Part shown: positions 8,379 through 16,954 of the stretch, one piece after another | How the letters are laid out: every line of letters starts with the position of its first letter | How positions within the stretch are numbered: position 1 is the stretch's first letter | Program-made: the position numbers and the translations under genes | DNA from: Virgifigura deserti | GTDB taxonomy: Bacteria; Pseudomonadota; Alphaproteobacteria; Dongiales; Dongiaceae | Assembly: GCA_003576685.1 (NCBI GenBank) | Contig: QOZR01000001.1 | Span: forward strand, 558,001 to 622,000 | Direction: 5' to 3' | Length of the DNA stretch: 64,000 bases | The notes under the pieces: generated by a model | What the model saw: the letters and a program-made list of their open reading frames with translations, nothing else | Databases searched by the model: none | What the model was told of the DNA's origin: nothing

Positions 8379-8483
8379 GCGGCGGCCGGTCTATCTGCTC
8401 TCCGGGCTCCTCAAATGCAGGGGCGGCGGCGGCTTCTCCAAGATCAGCCGCGATCATTACGGCTGCTCGAATGCCCGTAACCC
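8379..8483 (+). pseudogene. Fragment of a large serine recombinase (zinc-ribbon region)
   Basis: On the plus strand the frame reads RRPVYLLSGLLKC, GGGFSKISRDHYGCSNARN. This is the recombinase zinc-ribbon signature of large serine recombinases, where the usual form is YLLSGLLxCGxCGGGFSxxxxxxYxCSxARN. The second zinc Cys has been lost: the CGVC-type pair is reduced to a single C and one residue is missing. The catalytic serine domain is absent upstream, where only loosely matching sequence remains (8190-8378). The piece is too short to work; it shows a past integration or excision event here. Confidence 0.7.
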
Positions 8484-8733
8484 GACGACCTGCTGCTCCT
8501 CTACGCGCCCGAAATTCCACCGATCTCTGTTAAGGCCCGGCATCCGTTTCACTACTCCCGGCACCTTGGGCGACGCCCGGTATTTCGCTCCGGCGAGCGG
8601 TTGCCACTCCGTTCAGGCCAGTACCCAGAGCAGCACTCGTCAGGAATGCCCCCATCCCGGTCAAGAAGCTTTCGACGACGCCAAAGCACAACAGCGCGAA
8701 AGAGCGTTGCCTTCAGCCAGAAGACCGAAAATC

Positions 8734-9222
8734 TCATCGGTTGACGACACCGGCGTCAGCCACGCCGCCCGGCCGATTGTTCGGATTTTGCGGCTCCCGG
8801 CCTGCATCGCTCCAGCGGGATCGGGCAGGTATGATCCGGTGGACGAGGCGCTCGCAGGCTGCGATGAGCTCTTCGCGGAAGAACAGAACGACGAAAAGGG
8901 TAAGCGCCGCAATCGTGACAAGCGTGTATTCGGCGCCGAAGCCGCGGATCACGTGTTCGATGAGACGGATCGCGATAACGCCGACGAGCGCGCCGTAGCG
9001 ATGGCCGAGACCGCCGACAACGGCCATCGCTACGATGAGCCCCATCTCGTTCATGGAGAGCATGGAGGGGGCGAGGACGCCGACATAGTTGGCATAGAAG
9101 GCCCCGGCCAGGCCCGCGACGGCGGCGGTGATCATGAAGGCTATGATCTTGACGCGGAAGATATTGACGCCCATGCCGTGGGCAACGTCCTCTCCGTCGC
9201 GCACTGCCGCCAAGGGCCATGC
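8734..9222 (-). pseudogene. Truncated LivM-type branched-chain amino acid permease (C-terminal part)
   Basis: The frame covers the last roughly 160 residues of a LivM-like ABC permease: AVRDGEDVAHGMGVNIFRVKIIAFMITAAVAGLAGAFYA is the EAA-type cytoplasmic loop and following helix, and GALVGVIAIRLIEHVIRGF and LTLFVVLFFREEL are the final helices. A normal LivM has about 330 residues, so the N-terminal half is missing. Immediately upstream the reading frame ends against another gene piece (VOC protein), marking a junction at about 9222-9234. Without the first helices it should not form a transporter. Confidence 0.75.
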
Positions 9223-9231
9223 AGGCACCAC

Positions 9232-9399
9232 TCAGCCGGCCGGCCCGCTCTTCCGGGACGGTTCGTCGCCATCGTGAACGTCGATCAGCGGCAGGCCGAG
9301 CAGATCGCGGAAGAAGCCGACGCTTCCTTCAACGTCCCAGATCGGAAACACGAGATGATTGAATTGCAGCGCGGCCGCTCTCTCCCGCTGCGTGCAGCC
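9232..9399 (-). pseudogene. N-terminal fragment of a VOC (glyoxalase/dioxygenase) protein
   Basis: The open minus-strand frame contains FNHLVFPIWDVEGSVGFFRD then LLGLPLIDVHDGD. This is the first beta-alpha-beta unit of a vicinal oxygen chelate protein, including the N-terminal metal-binding His. It has no start codon in frame and stops after about 55 residues at the junction with the LivM fragment. Two unrelated gene pieces thus abut head to tail on the same strand, which indicates a deletion or recombination scar. Confidence 0.65.
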
Positions 9400-9644
9400 T
9401 CAACCTGCTGCGCCGCCGGATAGGCTTTTTAATGGAGCCAAATGATGCGCGATTGGGGAACCACCGGCGTCGGCACCATCACTGAAGGTCTCGACGCCTC
9501 GACACTTGGATCGTCCGACAGAAGGGCGAGGCCGTTTGACCCGCTTTGGCGGCGACATCGAGCAGACTCATCGAACGCTCCCTTCCGGCCTCGAGATCAG
9601 CAGAGGCTCCAGGTACCCCGAACTACCAAGTAACAAGAGGCCGT

Positions 9645-12203
9645 CTACATCGAATCCACCTGGTGTGCCGGGCGACCGATCCAGGCCGGCGGTATCGCCT
9701 CTCCGCCTCCGGCGCAGGTCCGCGCGGCTTCGGGCGCCGCCTCGGGAGACCCGCCACCGGCCGATGGTTCCGTGCCACCGGGGCCGCCCTCCCCGCTCGC
9801 ATCGAAGACCGTCCGGCGCTTCTCGATTTCCGCCATCACCTCGTCGGCGATCATCTGCAGCAGGGCCCGTTCGCGGTCCGTGATGGTCCGTGGCTCGATG
9901 TCGATGACGCACAGCGAACCAATGGCGCGGCCGCAGGAGGTCCGCAACGGCGCTCCGGCATAGAATCGGATGCCCCGCTCGCGCAGGAAGGGATTGTTGG
10001 CGAACCGCTTGTCCTTGAGCGTGTCCTCGATCACGAGGAGATCGTTGAGGCCAACCACATGGCCGCACATCGACGTCTCCCGCGGTGCCTGGCGCGCCAC
10101 GGCCAGATCCTCGGGAAGACCGGTCGCGGATTTCCAGAACTGCCGATAGTCGTCCACTAGGGTCAGCAGTGCGATCGGCGCATGGAAGGCTTTGGCAAGG
10201 CGCCGTGTCACGCGGTCGAACGCCTCCTCCGGGTCGGTATCGAGCAAGTTCAGGCTCCTGAGTTCCGCCAGGCGTTCCTCCTCCTGTATCGGGATCGGCG
10301 ACGGCACCATCGGGGCCTCGATCGGGGTTGCCGCGTACTCGACGATCCGATCGACGGCCTGGACGAGCGAGGTAACAAGGACATCCGCCGGAACTTCGTC
10401 CGTCCCGGCGTCTCTCCGGTGGTCCTGGGCCGCTACGTTCCACAGCCCGACCATAATTCCCGCCTCGGGAAACTGCCGTCGCAGGCGGCGGCATGCCTGA
10501 CGCGCATGCAGTACGGCCGACGCGCTTAGATAGGAGACGCAAACCAACGCGACGCCCTCGGACTCCAGGCTCGCCGCCCCCTCGGGACTGACCGCCTCCG
10601 CCGGCAGCGGGCGGGCACCGATCCCGCGCCGCTCTAGCAGTTGGGCCAGCATCGCCGCCGCGACCCAATCCAGCCCCGTTCGTCCGGCGATGCAGAGAAC
10701 TGGCCTTCCCGTCGACGGGACGGCCGGCGTCGGCGGCGCCTCCACGGGAGGCGCGCCCTGATGCGATACCGCCGCGAGCCGTGCCTCCTCCGGGTCCTCC
10801 CGATCCGCGAGCTCACGCACCACCCGCTGGAAGCTCTCCGTCACCACCGCGCGACGCTCGCCCACCAGCACCCCGCGCTGACGATCCCGCTCGGCCAGTC
10901 GCAGGGCCGGCAGCGCCACCTCGTCGTAGAAGGCGGACAGCGGTCGAGTCTTGAGGAAGGTCTCGGCAATCTCCTCGCCTTCCTCCGGGTCGCCCGCCAG
11001 CATCCGCTGATAGAAGCCCTCCTCCGGCGCGAGCACCGGATCGCTGCCGAGCATGACGTCGAAGAACCGGAGCGGCTGGACGTAACGGCCCATGACCGCA
11101 AGGCACACCGTCAGCGGCGTCGCCAGGAGCAGGCCGACCGGGCCCCAGAGCGTCGTCCAGAAGATCGCGGCCAGAATGACGGCGATCGCGGACATACCCG
11201 TGCTCGATCCGTACAGCCAGGGTTCGACGACATTGTTGCTGATCAGCTCGGCGGTCAGGAACAGGGCCACGGTCAAGAACAGCAAGCTCCACCCGGGATC
11301 GACGGCGATCGAGAGGGCCATCGGGAAGAGCGCGGCGATGAAGGGACCGATATAGGGAACGAAACGCAGCACGGTCGCCAGCACGCCCCAGAGCAGCGCA
11401 TTCGGCACCCCGATGAGATAGAGGCCGACCCCGATCGGCACCCCATAGGTGACATTGACGATGAGCTGCATCAGCAGATAGCGGCTGACCCGGCGCGCCG
11501 CCTCGTCCAGCGCCTCCGTGGTCAGATGCAGATCGCCGCCGCCGACAAGCCTGATGAGGCGGTTTCGCAGATCCTCGCGCTCGAGCAGCATGAAGACGAC
11601 GAAGACGACGACAAGGCCGGCGGTGCCGATCGGGGCGAGAATCGGCCCGGCGATGTTCTCGATGACCTCGAAGGGCGTCGGCGCCGTCTCCTCGATGCGG
11701 ACGGCCATTGCCTCCCGGCCGGCTTCTCCGTCGACCGGCGCTCCGGCCGCCGCACCCGCTCCGCTGGACAGCTCGCTGCCGAGCTCTTCGAGCATGGTGG
11801 AGGCGCGATCGATGATGCCCCCGCTCGGCGCCGCCGACTGCAAGGATCGGATCTTCGCCAGGATGTTGTGCTGATAGGTGGGCAGGTTGTCGGCCAGTTG
11901 AATGAGTTGACTGCCGACTAGAGCCGCGAAGCCGGCGATCGCGGCGAAGGCGACCAGGACCACGATCAGCACGGACGGCACCCGGCCCAGTCCCCACCGC
12001 CTGAGACGGGTGGCGATCGGCCCCAGCGCGAAGCTGAGGAGAACTGCTAGCGCGAATGGGATGATGATGTCGCGCCCGAAGTACAGCGCGGCGATGGCAA
12101 TGACGACGACGACCGCCGTCGTGACCGCCGAGCCGGCCTGACCGGGCGCCGCCGCATCACGCTCCGGCGGCATGGACGGCCCGAACCCGGGCAGTGTTGC
12201 CAT
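9645..12203 (-). CDS. AI-2E-type transporter fused to a Rossmann-like domain and a GAF domain
   Basis: The 852-residue protein has three parts. Residues about 25-360 form an AI-2E / PerM permease (helices VVVVIAIAALYFGRDIIIPF, YGVPIGVGLYLIGVPNALLWG, VLRFVPYIGPFIAALFP). Residues about 360-640 hold a helical linker and a segment with alternating strands and helices (PVLCIAGRTGLDWVAAAMLA, EGVALVCVSYLSASAVLHAR, AGIMVGLWN) that resembles a B12-binding-like Rossmann fold. Residues about 675-825 form a GAF domain (LNLLDTDPEEAFDRVTRRLA, TSMCGHVV, FYAGAPLRT, IGSLCVID). Family permeases are about 350 residues, so the fusion is unusual. The ATG at 12203 follows GGGAGA. It is divergent from the EEP gene. 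Substrate and ligand are unknown. Confidence 0.85.
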   Translation of the reverse strand: MATLPGFGPSMPPERDAAAPGQAGSAVTTAVVVVIAIAALYFGRDIIIPFALAVLLSFALGPIATRLRRWGLGRVPSVLIVVLVAFAAIAGFAALVGSQLIQLADNLPTYQHNILAKIRSLQSAAPSGGIIDRASTMLEELGSELSSGAGAAAGAPVDGEAGREAMAVRIEETAPTPFEVIENIAGPILAPIGTAGLVVVFVVFMLLEREDLRNRLIRLVGGGDLHLTTEALDEAARRVSRYLLMQLIVNVTYGVPIGVGLYLIGVPNALLWGVLATVLRFVPYIGPFIAALFPMALSIAVDPGWSLLFLTVALFLTAELISNNVVEPWLYGSSTGMSAIAVILAAIFWTTLWGPVGLLLATPLTVCLAVMGRYVQPLRFFDVMLGSDPVLAPEEGFYQRMLAGDPEEGEEIAETFLKTRPLSAFYDEVALPALRLAERDRQRGVLVGERRAVVTESFQRVVRELADREDPEEARLAAVSHQGAPPVEAPPTPAVPSTGRPVLCIAGRTGLDWVAAAMLAQLLERRGIGARPLPAEAVSPEGAASLESEGVALVCVSYLSASAVLHARQACRRLRRQFPEAGIMVGLWNVAAQDHRRDAGTDEVPADVLVTSLVQAVDRIVEYAATPIEAPMVPSPIPIQEEERLAELRSLNLLDTDPEEAFDRVTRRLAKAFHAPIALLTLVDDYRQFWKSATGLPEDLAVARQAPRETSMCGHVVGLNDLLVIEDTLKDKRFANNPFLRERGIRFYAGAPLRTSCGRAIGSLCVIDIEPRTITDRERALLQMIADEVMAEIEKRRTVFDASGEGGPGGTEPSAGGGSPEAAPEAARTCAGGGEAIPPAWIGRPAHQVDSM

Positions 12204-12438
12204 CGATATCTCCCATGTGGTGATCGATCCGGGCGCGCGGTTTTTCGACGTGCCGTGGCCGATCGGTTCCGACCCGGGCCGGTGCGCGCCTGCTGGTGGA
12301 TTAACACGGGACGTACATTTGCGTTGCATCCCGCGCCATCCAGGACGCCGGGCGAACGCAACGCGGCGGCGCGATCCGGTGTTCAGCTCATTGACCGGAC
12401 AAGATCATCCGCAGGCCCGCCGTCACCGGAGGTGTCTA

Positions 12439-13521
12439 ATGGCCGCCGTTGCCGCCACGATGTGGACCGTCTCCCTGCTCCTGGTGGGACTCACGCTCCT
12501 TGCCGTCCTGAAGAGCCCGAAATGGTGGATTCGGATCTGGGAATTTCCACGGCTACAGATGGCTGTCGGGCTGGCCTTGGCCGCGGCGTCGCAGGGCGCT
12601 CTCCTCGATCTCGCCGAGGCGGAGAACGTCGCCCTCTTCCTGGCCACCCTTGCCTGTCTCGGCTGGCAGCTCTACCGCATCCGTCCCTACACACGCTTTC
12701 ACCGTGTGCAGTCGCTCCCAGCCCGAGACGCCGCTCCGGCCCACGGATTGCGCCTTTTCATCGCCAACGTGCTCCAGGACAACCGCGACAGCGCGGCGTT
12801 TCTACGCGTCGTACGGACGGCGGATCCCGATCTGGTGCTGGCAGTCGAAACCAACGAATGGTGGGACCGGCAGATCGCAGCGCTCGCGGATCGCTACCCT
12901 TATGCGGTCCGCCACCCCCTCGAGAACACCTATGGCATGCATCTGTTCTCCCGGCTGGAGCTAACCGAGACGGAGATCCGTGAGTTGGTCTCCCCGGGCA
13001 TCCCCTCGATCTTCGCCCGCGCCCGGCTGCGTTCCGGTGCGCTGGTCGACCTCTACTGCGTGCATCCGGAGCCGCCGCGGCCGGCCAACGACGTCGAGGA
13101 ACGCGACGCCGAGCTGCTGACGGTCGCCAAGACCGTCCGGCGCGAGAGGCGTCCGGCCATCGTCATCGGCGACCTCAACGACGTTGCCTGGTCGCACACG
13201 ACCAAGCTCTTCCAGCGGATCAGCGGCCTGCTCGACCCGCGCGTCGGCCGCGGGCTCTACGCGACCTTCAATGCCAACTACCCGCTGGCGCGCTGGCCGC
13301 TGGATCATATCTTCCACGATGCGAGCTTCCGGCTGAAGCGCTTGGCGGTACTCGACTCCTTCGGCTCGGATCACTTCCCGATCTTCGCCGAGCTCGTCCA
13401 TGATCCGGGCGCCGACGGGGCCCGGCCCGCCGCTCCGCATGTCGAAGCCGGCGACCTCGAGGAAGCGGCCGGGAAGATCTCCGAGGGCGAGCATGCGGCC
13501 GCCGCGCGACGGCACAAATGA
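12439..13521 (+). CDS. Membrane-anchored endonuclease/exonuclease/phosphatase-family protein
   Basis: The 360-residue protein begins with two to three membrane helices (about 1-75: TMWTVSLLLVGLTLLAVL and a second pair). An EEP catalytic domain follows at about 105-335: LFIANVLQDN (motif I), DLVLAVETNEWW with the metal-binding Glu, AIVIGDLNDV, WPLDHIFHD and SFGSDHFPIFAEL, which supplies the catalytic Asp-His pair. This plan matches membrane-linked EEP proteins common in alphaproteobacteria, whose substrate is not settled. The ATG at 12439 has GGAGGTG just upstream. The C-terminal 30 residues are low in pattern. It is divergent from the AI-2E-GAF gene. Confidence 0.83.
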   Translation: MAAVAATMWTVSLLLVGLTLLAVLKSPKWWIRIWEFPRLQMAVGLALAAASQGALLDLAEAENVALFLATLACLGWQLYRIRPYTRFHRVQSLPARDAAPAHGLRLFIANVLQDNRDSAAFLRVVRTADPDLVLAVETNEWWDRQIAALADRYPYAVRHPLENTYGMHLFSRLELTETEIRELVSPGIPSIFARARLRSGALVDLYCVHPEPPRPANDVEERDAELLTVAKTVRRERRPAIVIGDLNDVAWSHTTKLFQRISGLLDPRVGRGLYATFNANYPLARWPLDHIFHDASFRLKRLAVLDSFGSDHFPIFAELVHDPGADGARPAAPHVEAGDLEEAAGKISEGEHAAAARRHK

Positions 13522-13527
13522 AAAGAG

Positions 13528-13649
13528 AGATTTGGTTGTGGGGGCCCAATTCCCCCTTTACCGAAAAACGCCCTGGCTGCGCCGAGGTCGGCTGATAGCC
13601 GAGTAGATCGACCTGCTATGCAGGTTCAAATCCGGGAGTGCAACCACCA
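13528..13649 (+). repeat. Left copy of a diverged direct repeat with a tRNA-like 3' end
   Basis: Positions 13528-13633 match 30958-31061 in the same orientation. Over the last roughly 83 aligned bases I count about 12 differences, mostly transitions. This copy ends with a GGTTCAAATCC T-loop-like segment and then TGCAACCACCA. Seven bases of that end can pair with GGTTGTG at 13534-13540 (two wobble pairs), as in a tRNA acceptor stem carrying CCA. Inside are further small hairpins (13541-13556 region, a CGGCT/AGCCG pair and an ACCTGC/GCAGGT pair). No normal D or anticodon arm can be drawn, so it is not a canonical tRNA. It could be an att-site scar or an undescribed structured RNA. Confidence 0.65.
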
Positions 13650-14136
13650 ATACCGAACAAGTATACGGTGGCCGTGAGGGCCGGACGTGAGACATGCCGG
13701 AGCCGTCAATCTGGATTCCGCCGCTTCGAGGGCGTGCTCCATCCGGCAAGCGGATAGTGGCCTCATACCACACCCCCGTCGAGCTTTCCCACGCGATCAG
13801 CGAGCGGGCGCAGTGGCCGGAGCGGCGATCCGGCTATCCCACCGTGCACTTGCCTTTCGGCGCCAAGCGCCTCTGTCCTTTTCACCTCAGGGGGAGCCTG
13901 CACGATGGTCCATGGTCTCGACCATTACGCGCAGGTAATCCGCGTCCGAAGACAGCAGCGCTTTCAATCGATCGGCTCGGATTTATCTCTCCCGCTTGAT
14001 CATGATGCGCTTCCTTTCGACAGGATCGGTGACGTCCAACATTACCCGCATACCATGACCACTGGCCCTCAGCCGATTTACTGGACTCTCAGTACACCAT
14101 CGCAAAGAACGAGTTCCAAAGCTGCCGCTTGACGCT
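13650..14136. other. Stretch without a convincing gene
   Basis: Short frames occur on both strands (for example plus 13694-13999 and minus 13558-13773), but none shows a domain or a believable start. The last part should contain the promoter of the histidine kinase gene that follows. Confidence 0.5.
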
Positions 14137-15570
14137 GTGGGCTACAGGGGACTTAGTTATGTGATTTGGTTGAATAAGGCAGGAATTGGCGAGGTGAGCG
14201 CTACATTGCGGGAACGCCTAGATCTGGCCGAAATCTTAGATCGGGCGGCTGTCGGAGTTACGCAATTGGACATGACTGGTCGTTACCTGCTGGTCAATGA
14301 CCCCTATTGCGAAATACTCGGGCGCACGCGTCAGGAACTGCTTGACGCTCGAATAGAGAATTTCACCCATCCTGACGATCTTCCGAAAGTCCTTGATGCG
14401 TTTATTCAAGTGATTGAAACGGGAACGTCTCTGACGATCGACCAGCGTTACAATCGTGCCGACGGTTCTTGTGTGTGGGTCAATAACAGCGTGTCCGTGG
14501 GGCGAGATGCGGAAGGAAAACCCCAATATGTCCTTGCGATCACCCAGGACATCACTGCCTGGAAGGAAACTGAACGGGCGCTGAATCGGACCCAGGCCGA
14601 TCTCCGCTTACTGCTGGACTCGGCCGCCGACGGCTTCTATTGCGTCGATCGCGACGGGAAGACAATCCTCTGCAATCCGGCCTTCTTGCGTATGCTCGGC
14701 TTTGCGCGGGAGGAAGATGTGATCGGCAGGGATCTGCACGATACCATCCACCATTCTCGCGCGGATGGTTCCCCCTACCCAAAGATGGAATGCCCCATCT
14801 ACAGGGCGGCACAATACGGAATCCATGCGCACGTCACCGACGAGGTCTTCTTTCGCCTCGATGGTAAAGGCTTTCCTGTCGAGTATCGGGTGCGTCCAAT
14901 TGTGCGCAACGGGGAGATCACCGGCGCGGTTTGTACTTTTGTCGATGTAACGGAGCGTAAGAACGCCAACGTACACCAGGAGCTGTTAAACCGTGAGCTG
15001 GGGCATCGGGTAAAGAATACCTTGGCCATCGCGCAGGCGATCGTCGGCCAAACGCTTCGCAACTCCTCAACGCCCCAGGAGGCCATCCAGTCGGTCAGTG
15101 CGCGCCTATTTGCTTTGAGCCATGCCCATAGCCTCCTGACACACACGCGCTGGGGCAACGCGTCCATTGTGGACGTGATTGAGGGCGCGACAGCCATACA
15201 TAGCTCGGACACTCGGCGCATACAGCGCAACGGGCCACGAATCGATCTTGGCACGAAGAGCGCCCTCGCAATCACGATGGCGCTGCACGAGCTCTGCACC
15301 AACGCGGCCAAATATGGTGCGCTATCCAACGATGTCGGTACCGTCTCGATCGCTTGGACTGTGACGGGTGGCGCCGCGGACGCACGCTTTCGGTTAAGTT
15401 GGAAGGAGTGCAACGGTCCGCCCGTGGCGCCACCAAGTCGTAAAGGGTTTGGCTCACGGGTGATCGCCGAAAGTTTCGGCCCCGAGTTTGGAGGCGAAGC
15501 CAAGCTGATCTTCAACCCTGGCGGTGTCCTTTGGACACTCGATGTGCCGTTGATGTCCATGAAAATGTAG
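14137..15570 (+). CDS. PAS-PAS HWE-family sensor histidine kinase, soluble
   Basis: The 477-residue protein has two PAS domains (about 30-145 and 152-275; LLVNDPYCEILGRTRQELLD, then YCVDRDGKTILCNPAFLRML) and an HWE kinase core. The phosphoacceptor is His290 in NRELGHRVKNTLAIAQAIV. The ATP domain has HELCTNAAKYGALS and the family-defining W-x-E in LSWKECNGPP. No membrane helix is seen, so it should sense a cytoplasmic signal. The GTG at 14137 is the longest start; GTGs further in are possible. It converges on hypB at the end of the hydrogenase operon, and a lone receiver protein sits at the other end (29660), so the two may form a regulatory pair. Confidence 0.87.
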   Translation: MGYRGLSYVIWLNKAGIGEVSATLRERLDLAEILDRAAVGVTQLDMTGRYLLVNDPYCEILGRTRQELLDARIENFTHPDDLPKVLDAFIQVIETGTSLTIDQRYNRADGSCVWVNNSVSVGRDAEGKPQYVLAITQDITAWKETERALNRTQADLRLLLDSAADGFYCVDRDGKTILCNPAFLRMLGFAREEDVIGRDLHDTIHHSRADGSPYPKMECPIYRAAQYGIHAHVTDEVFFRLDGKGFPVEYRVRPIVRNGEITGAVCTFVDVTERKNANVHQELLNRELGHRVKNTLAIAQAIVGQTLRNSSTPQEAIQSVSARLFALSHAHSLLTHTRWGNASIVDVIEGATAIHSSDTRRIQRNGPRIDLGTKSALAITMALHELCTNAAKYGALSNDVGTVSIAWTVTGGAADARFRLSWKECNGPPVAPPSRKGFGSRVIAESFGPEFGGEAKLIFNPGGVLWTLDVPLMSMKM

Positions 15571-15590
15571 TTCGGAACCGAACTATTTTC
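15569..15590 (+). terminator. Possible terminator between the kinase gene and hypB
   Basis: A 6-bp stem AGTTCG/CGAACT (15569-15574 with 15579-15584) with a GAAC loop is followed by ATTTTC. It overlaps the kinase stop codon and lies between convergent genes. The stem is short and the T-run imperfect. Confidence 0.35.
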
Positions 15591-15671
15591 ATTTATTCTT
15601 TGCCGTTGGCCGGTTTTATCGGAAACTGTAGCCAAAATCTTTCGCGCTGTTCGCTGCTCCAACTTTTAACC

Positions 15672-16604
15672 CTAGACAGCTGCCGCTTCGCAGGCAGCCG
15701 ACTTTTCCTGGCGAAGCCACGCGTACCAGGCATCCAAGCCCTCTCCCGTTCGGGCAGATACGCCCAGTACCGAGATGTCCGGATTGACCGACAGTGCATT
15801 GGCGGTGGCACGCGAGACGTCGAACTCGACGTACGGCAGGAGATCTATCTTATTCACGAGCATCAGATCAGCGGCACGAAACATGTGCGGGTATTTGAGC
15901 GGCTTATCATCACCTTCCGTTGTCGAAAGAATCACGATCCGGCGGCGCTCGCCCAAATCGAAAAGTGCAGGGCAGACCAGGTTACCTACGTTTTCGACTA
16001 CGACGACCGAGTTTGCGCTCGGGTTCAGCTCCAGCAGACCGCGCGCCACCATGTCGGCATCGAGGTGACAGCCGGTGCCGGTATTTATCTGCACCACAGC
16101 TGCGCCGGCGGCGCGGATGCGTTCGCCATCATTCGCCGTCGCCTGATCGCCCTCAAGAACGAACAGAGATGCTCCGGTTTTCATGTCGCGGATGGTGCGC
16201 TCGAGCAAAGTCGTCTTTCCCGCGCCAGGGGCGCTCATCAGGTTGAGCGCCAGAATTCCGCGATCCGCAAGCCAAGTGCGATTGCGGGCCGCGAGCGCGT
16301 CATTCTTTGCAAGAACACGGATGCCGAGATCGACCAGCGGAGCTGATGTGTGTTGATGCTCATGATCGTGATCATGCGCTGGAGCGCGATCACGGTCCGG
16401 ACCATCGGCACGGGCATGAGTATGGACGTGATGTGTGCCATGAGAATGCGAGTGGCTGTGGCGTGTGCCATCAGCATGAACATGCTCACGCCCATGGCCC
16501 TGGCCAGAAGCGTGGCGCTCGCCGTCCAAGGCGGTCACCTTCCCGGTCTGAAGGTTGACAGCGACCGTCTTCGCTCCGCTATCGCAGCCGCAATCTTCGC
16601 ACAT
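15672..16604 (-). CDS. hypB: Hydrogenase nickel-incorporation GTPase HypB
   Basis: The 310-residue protein starts with the nickel-binding CxxCxC motif (MCEDCGCDSG). A strongly His-rich stretch follows at about 31-85, with 17 His in 55 residues, which suits nickel storage as in the rhizobial proteins. The GTPase domain has the P-loop LMSAPGAGKTTLL near residue 122, EGDQATANDGERI, the ENVGNLVCP metal site, and the base-specificity NKID in LVNKIDLLPY. HypB delivers Ni to the hydrogenase large subunit together with HypA. The start overlaps the hypA stop (ATGATG); an ATG one codon upstream is equally possible. It is the last gene of the operon. Confidence 0.96.
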   Translation of the reverse strand: MCEDCGCDSGAKTVAVNLQTGKVTALDGERHASGQGHGREHVHADGTRHSHSHSHGTHHVHTHARADGPDRDRAPAHDHDHEHQHTSAPLVDLGIRVLAKNDALAARNRTWLADRGILALNLMSAPGAGKTTLLERTIRDMKTGASLFVLEGDQATANDGERIRAAGAAVVQINTGTGCHLDADMVARGLLELNPSANSVVVVENVGNLVCPALFDLGERRRIVILSTTEGDDKPLKYPHMFRAADLMLVNKIDLLPYVEFDVSRATANALSVNPDISVLGVSARTGEGLDAWYAWLRQEKSAACEAAAV

Positions 16605-16942
16605 CATGCCACCTCTTCGAGTTCCATCGTCTTGATGTTCAGCTCCTCGCCCGCAAGGTGCGTCAGCCGTCGCGATCCGCAAGCACAGGCCGTGAGAAAT
16701 GTCGGAACGGCGAATTCGGCGCCGCACGTCATACAGCGAGCGCGGCCCTCGATCTCGCGGATCTCAAGGGTGGCGCCATCAAGAACCGTACCGTGCGCCG
16801 CGACGTCGAAACAGAAGAGGATGGCGTCGGTCATCACGCCCGACAGCTTGCCGATCTCGAGCGTCACACGGCGCACACGGCGGCCTTTGGCGGCGTCGCT
16901 GACAATAGCCACGATGTTGCGGCTGATCCCGAGTTCGTGCAC
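16604..16942 (-). CDS. hypA: Hydrogenase nickel chaperone HypA
   Basis: The 112-residue protein starts MHELGIS, giving the conserved His2 nickel site, and has the zinc-binding Cys pairs C70-x2-C73 (RCMTCGAEF) and C86-x-C88 (TACACGSRR). The second pair is CxC rather than the usual CxxC, a variant worth noting but not unique. HypA binds nickel and hands it over with HypB. It overlaps hypB by four bases and lies 12 bases after hypE, so translation is coupled within the operon. Confidence 0.95.
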   Translation of the reverse strand: MHELGISRNIVAIVSDAAKGRRVRRVTLEIGKLSGVMTDAILFCFDVAAHGTVLDGATLEIREIEGRARCMTCGAEFAVPTFLTACACGSRRLTHLAGEELNIKTMELEEVA

Positions 16943-16954
16943 GACATCGGCCTT

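Noticed and set aside
13528..13649. A canonical tRNA gene
   Set aside because: The ends pair and CCA is present, but no D arm or 7-base anticodon loop with U33 can be drawn, and the element is too long.
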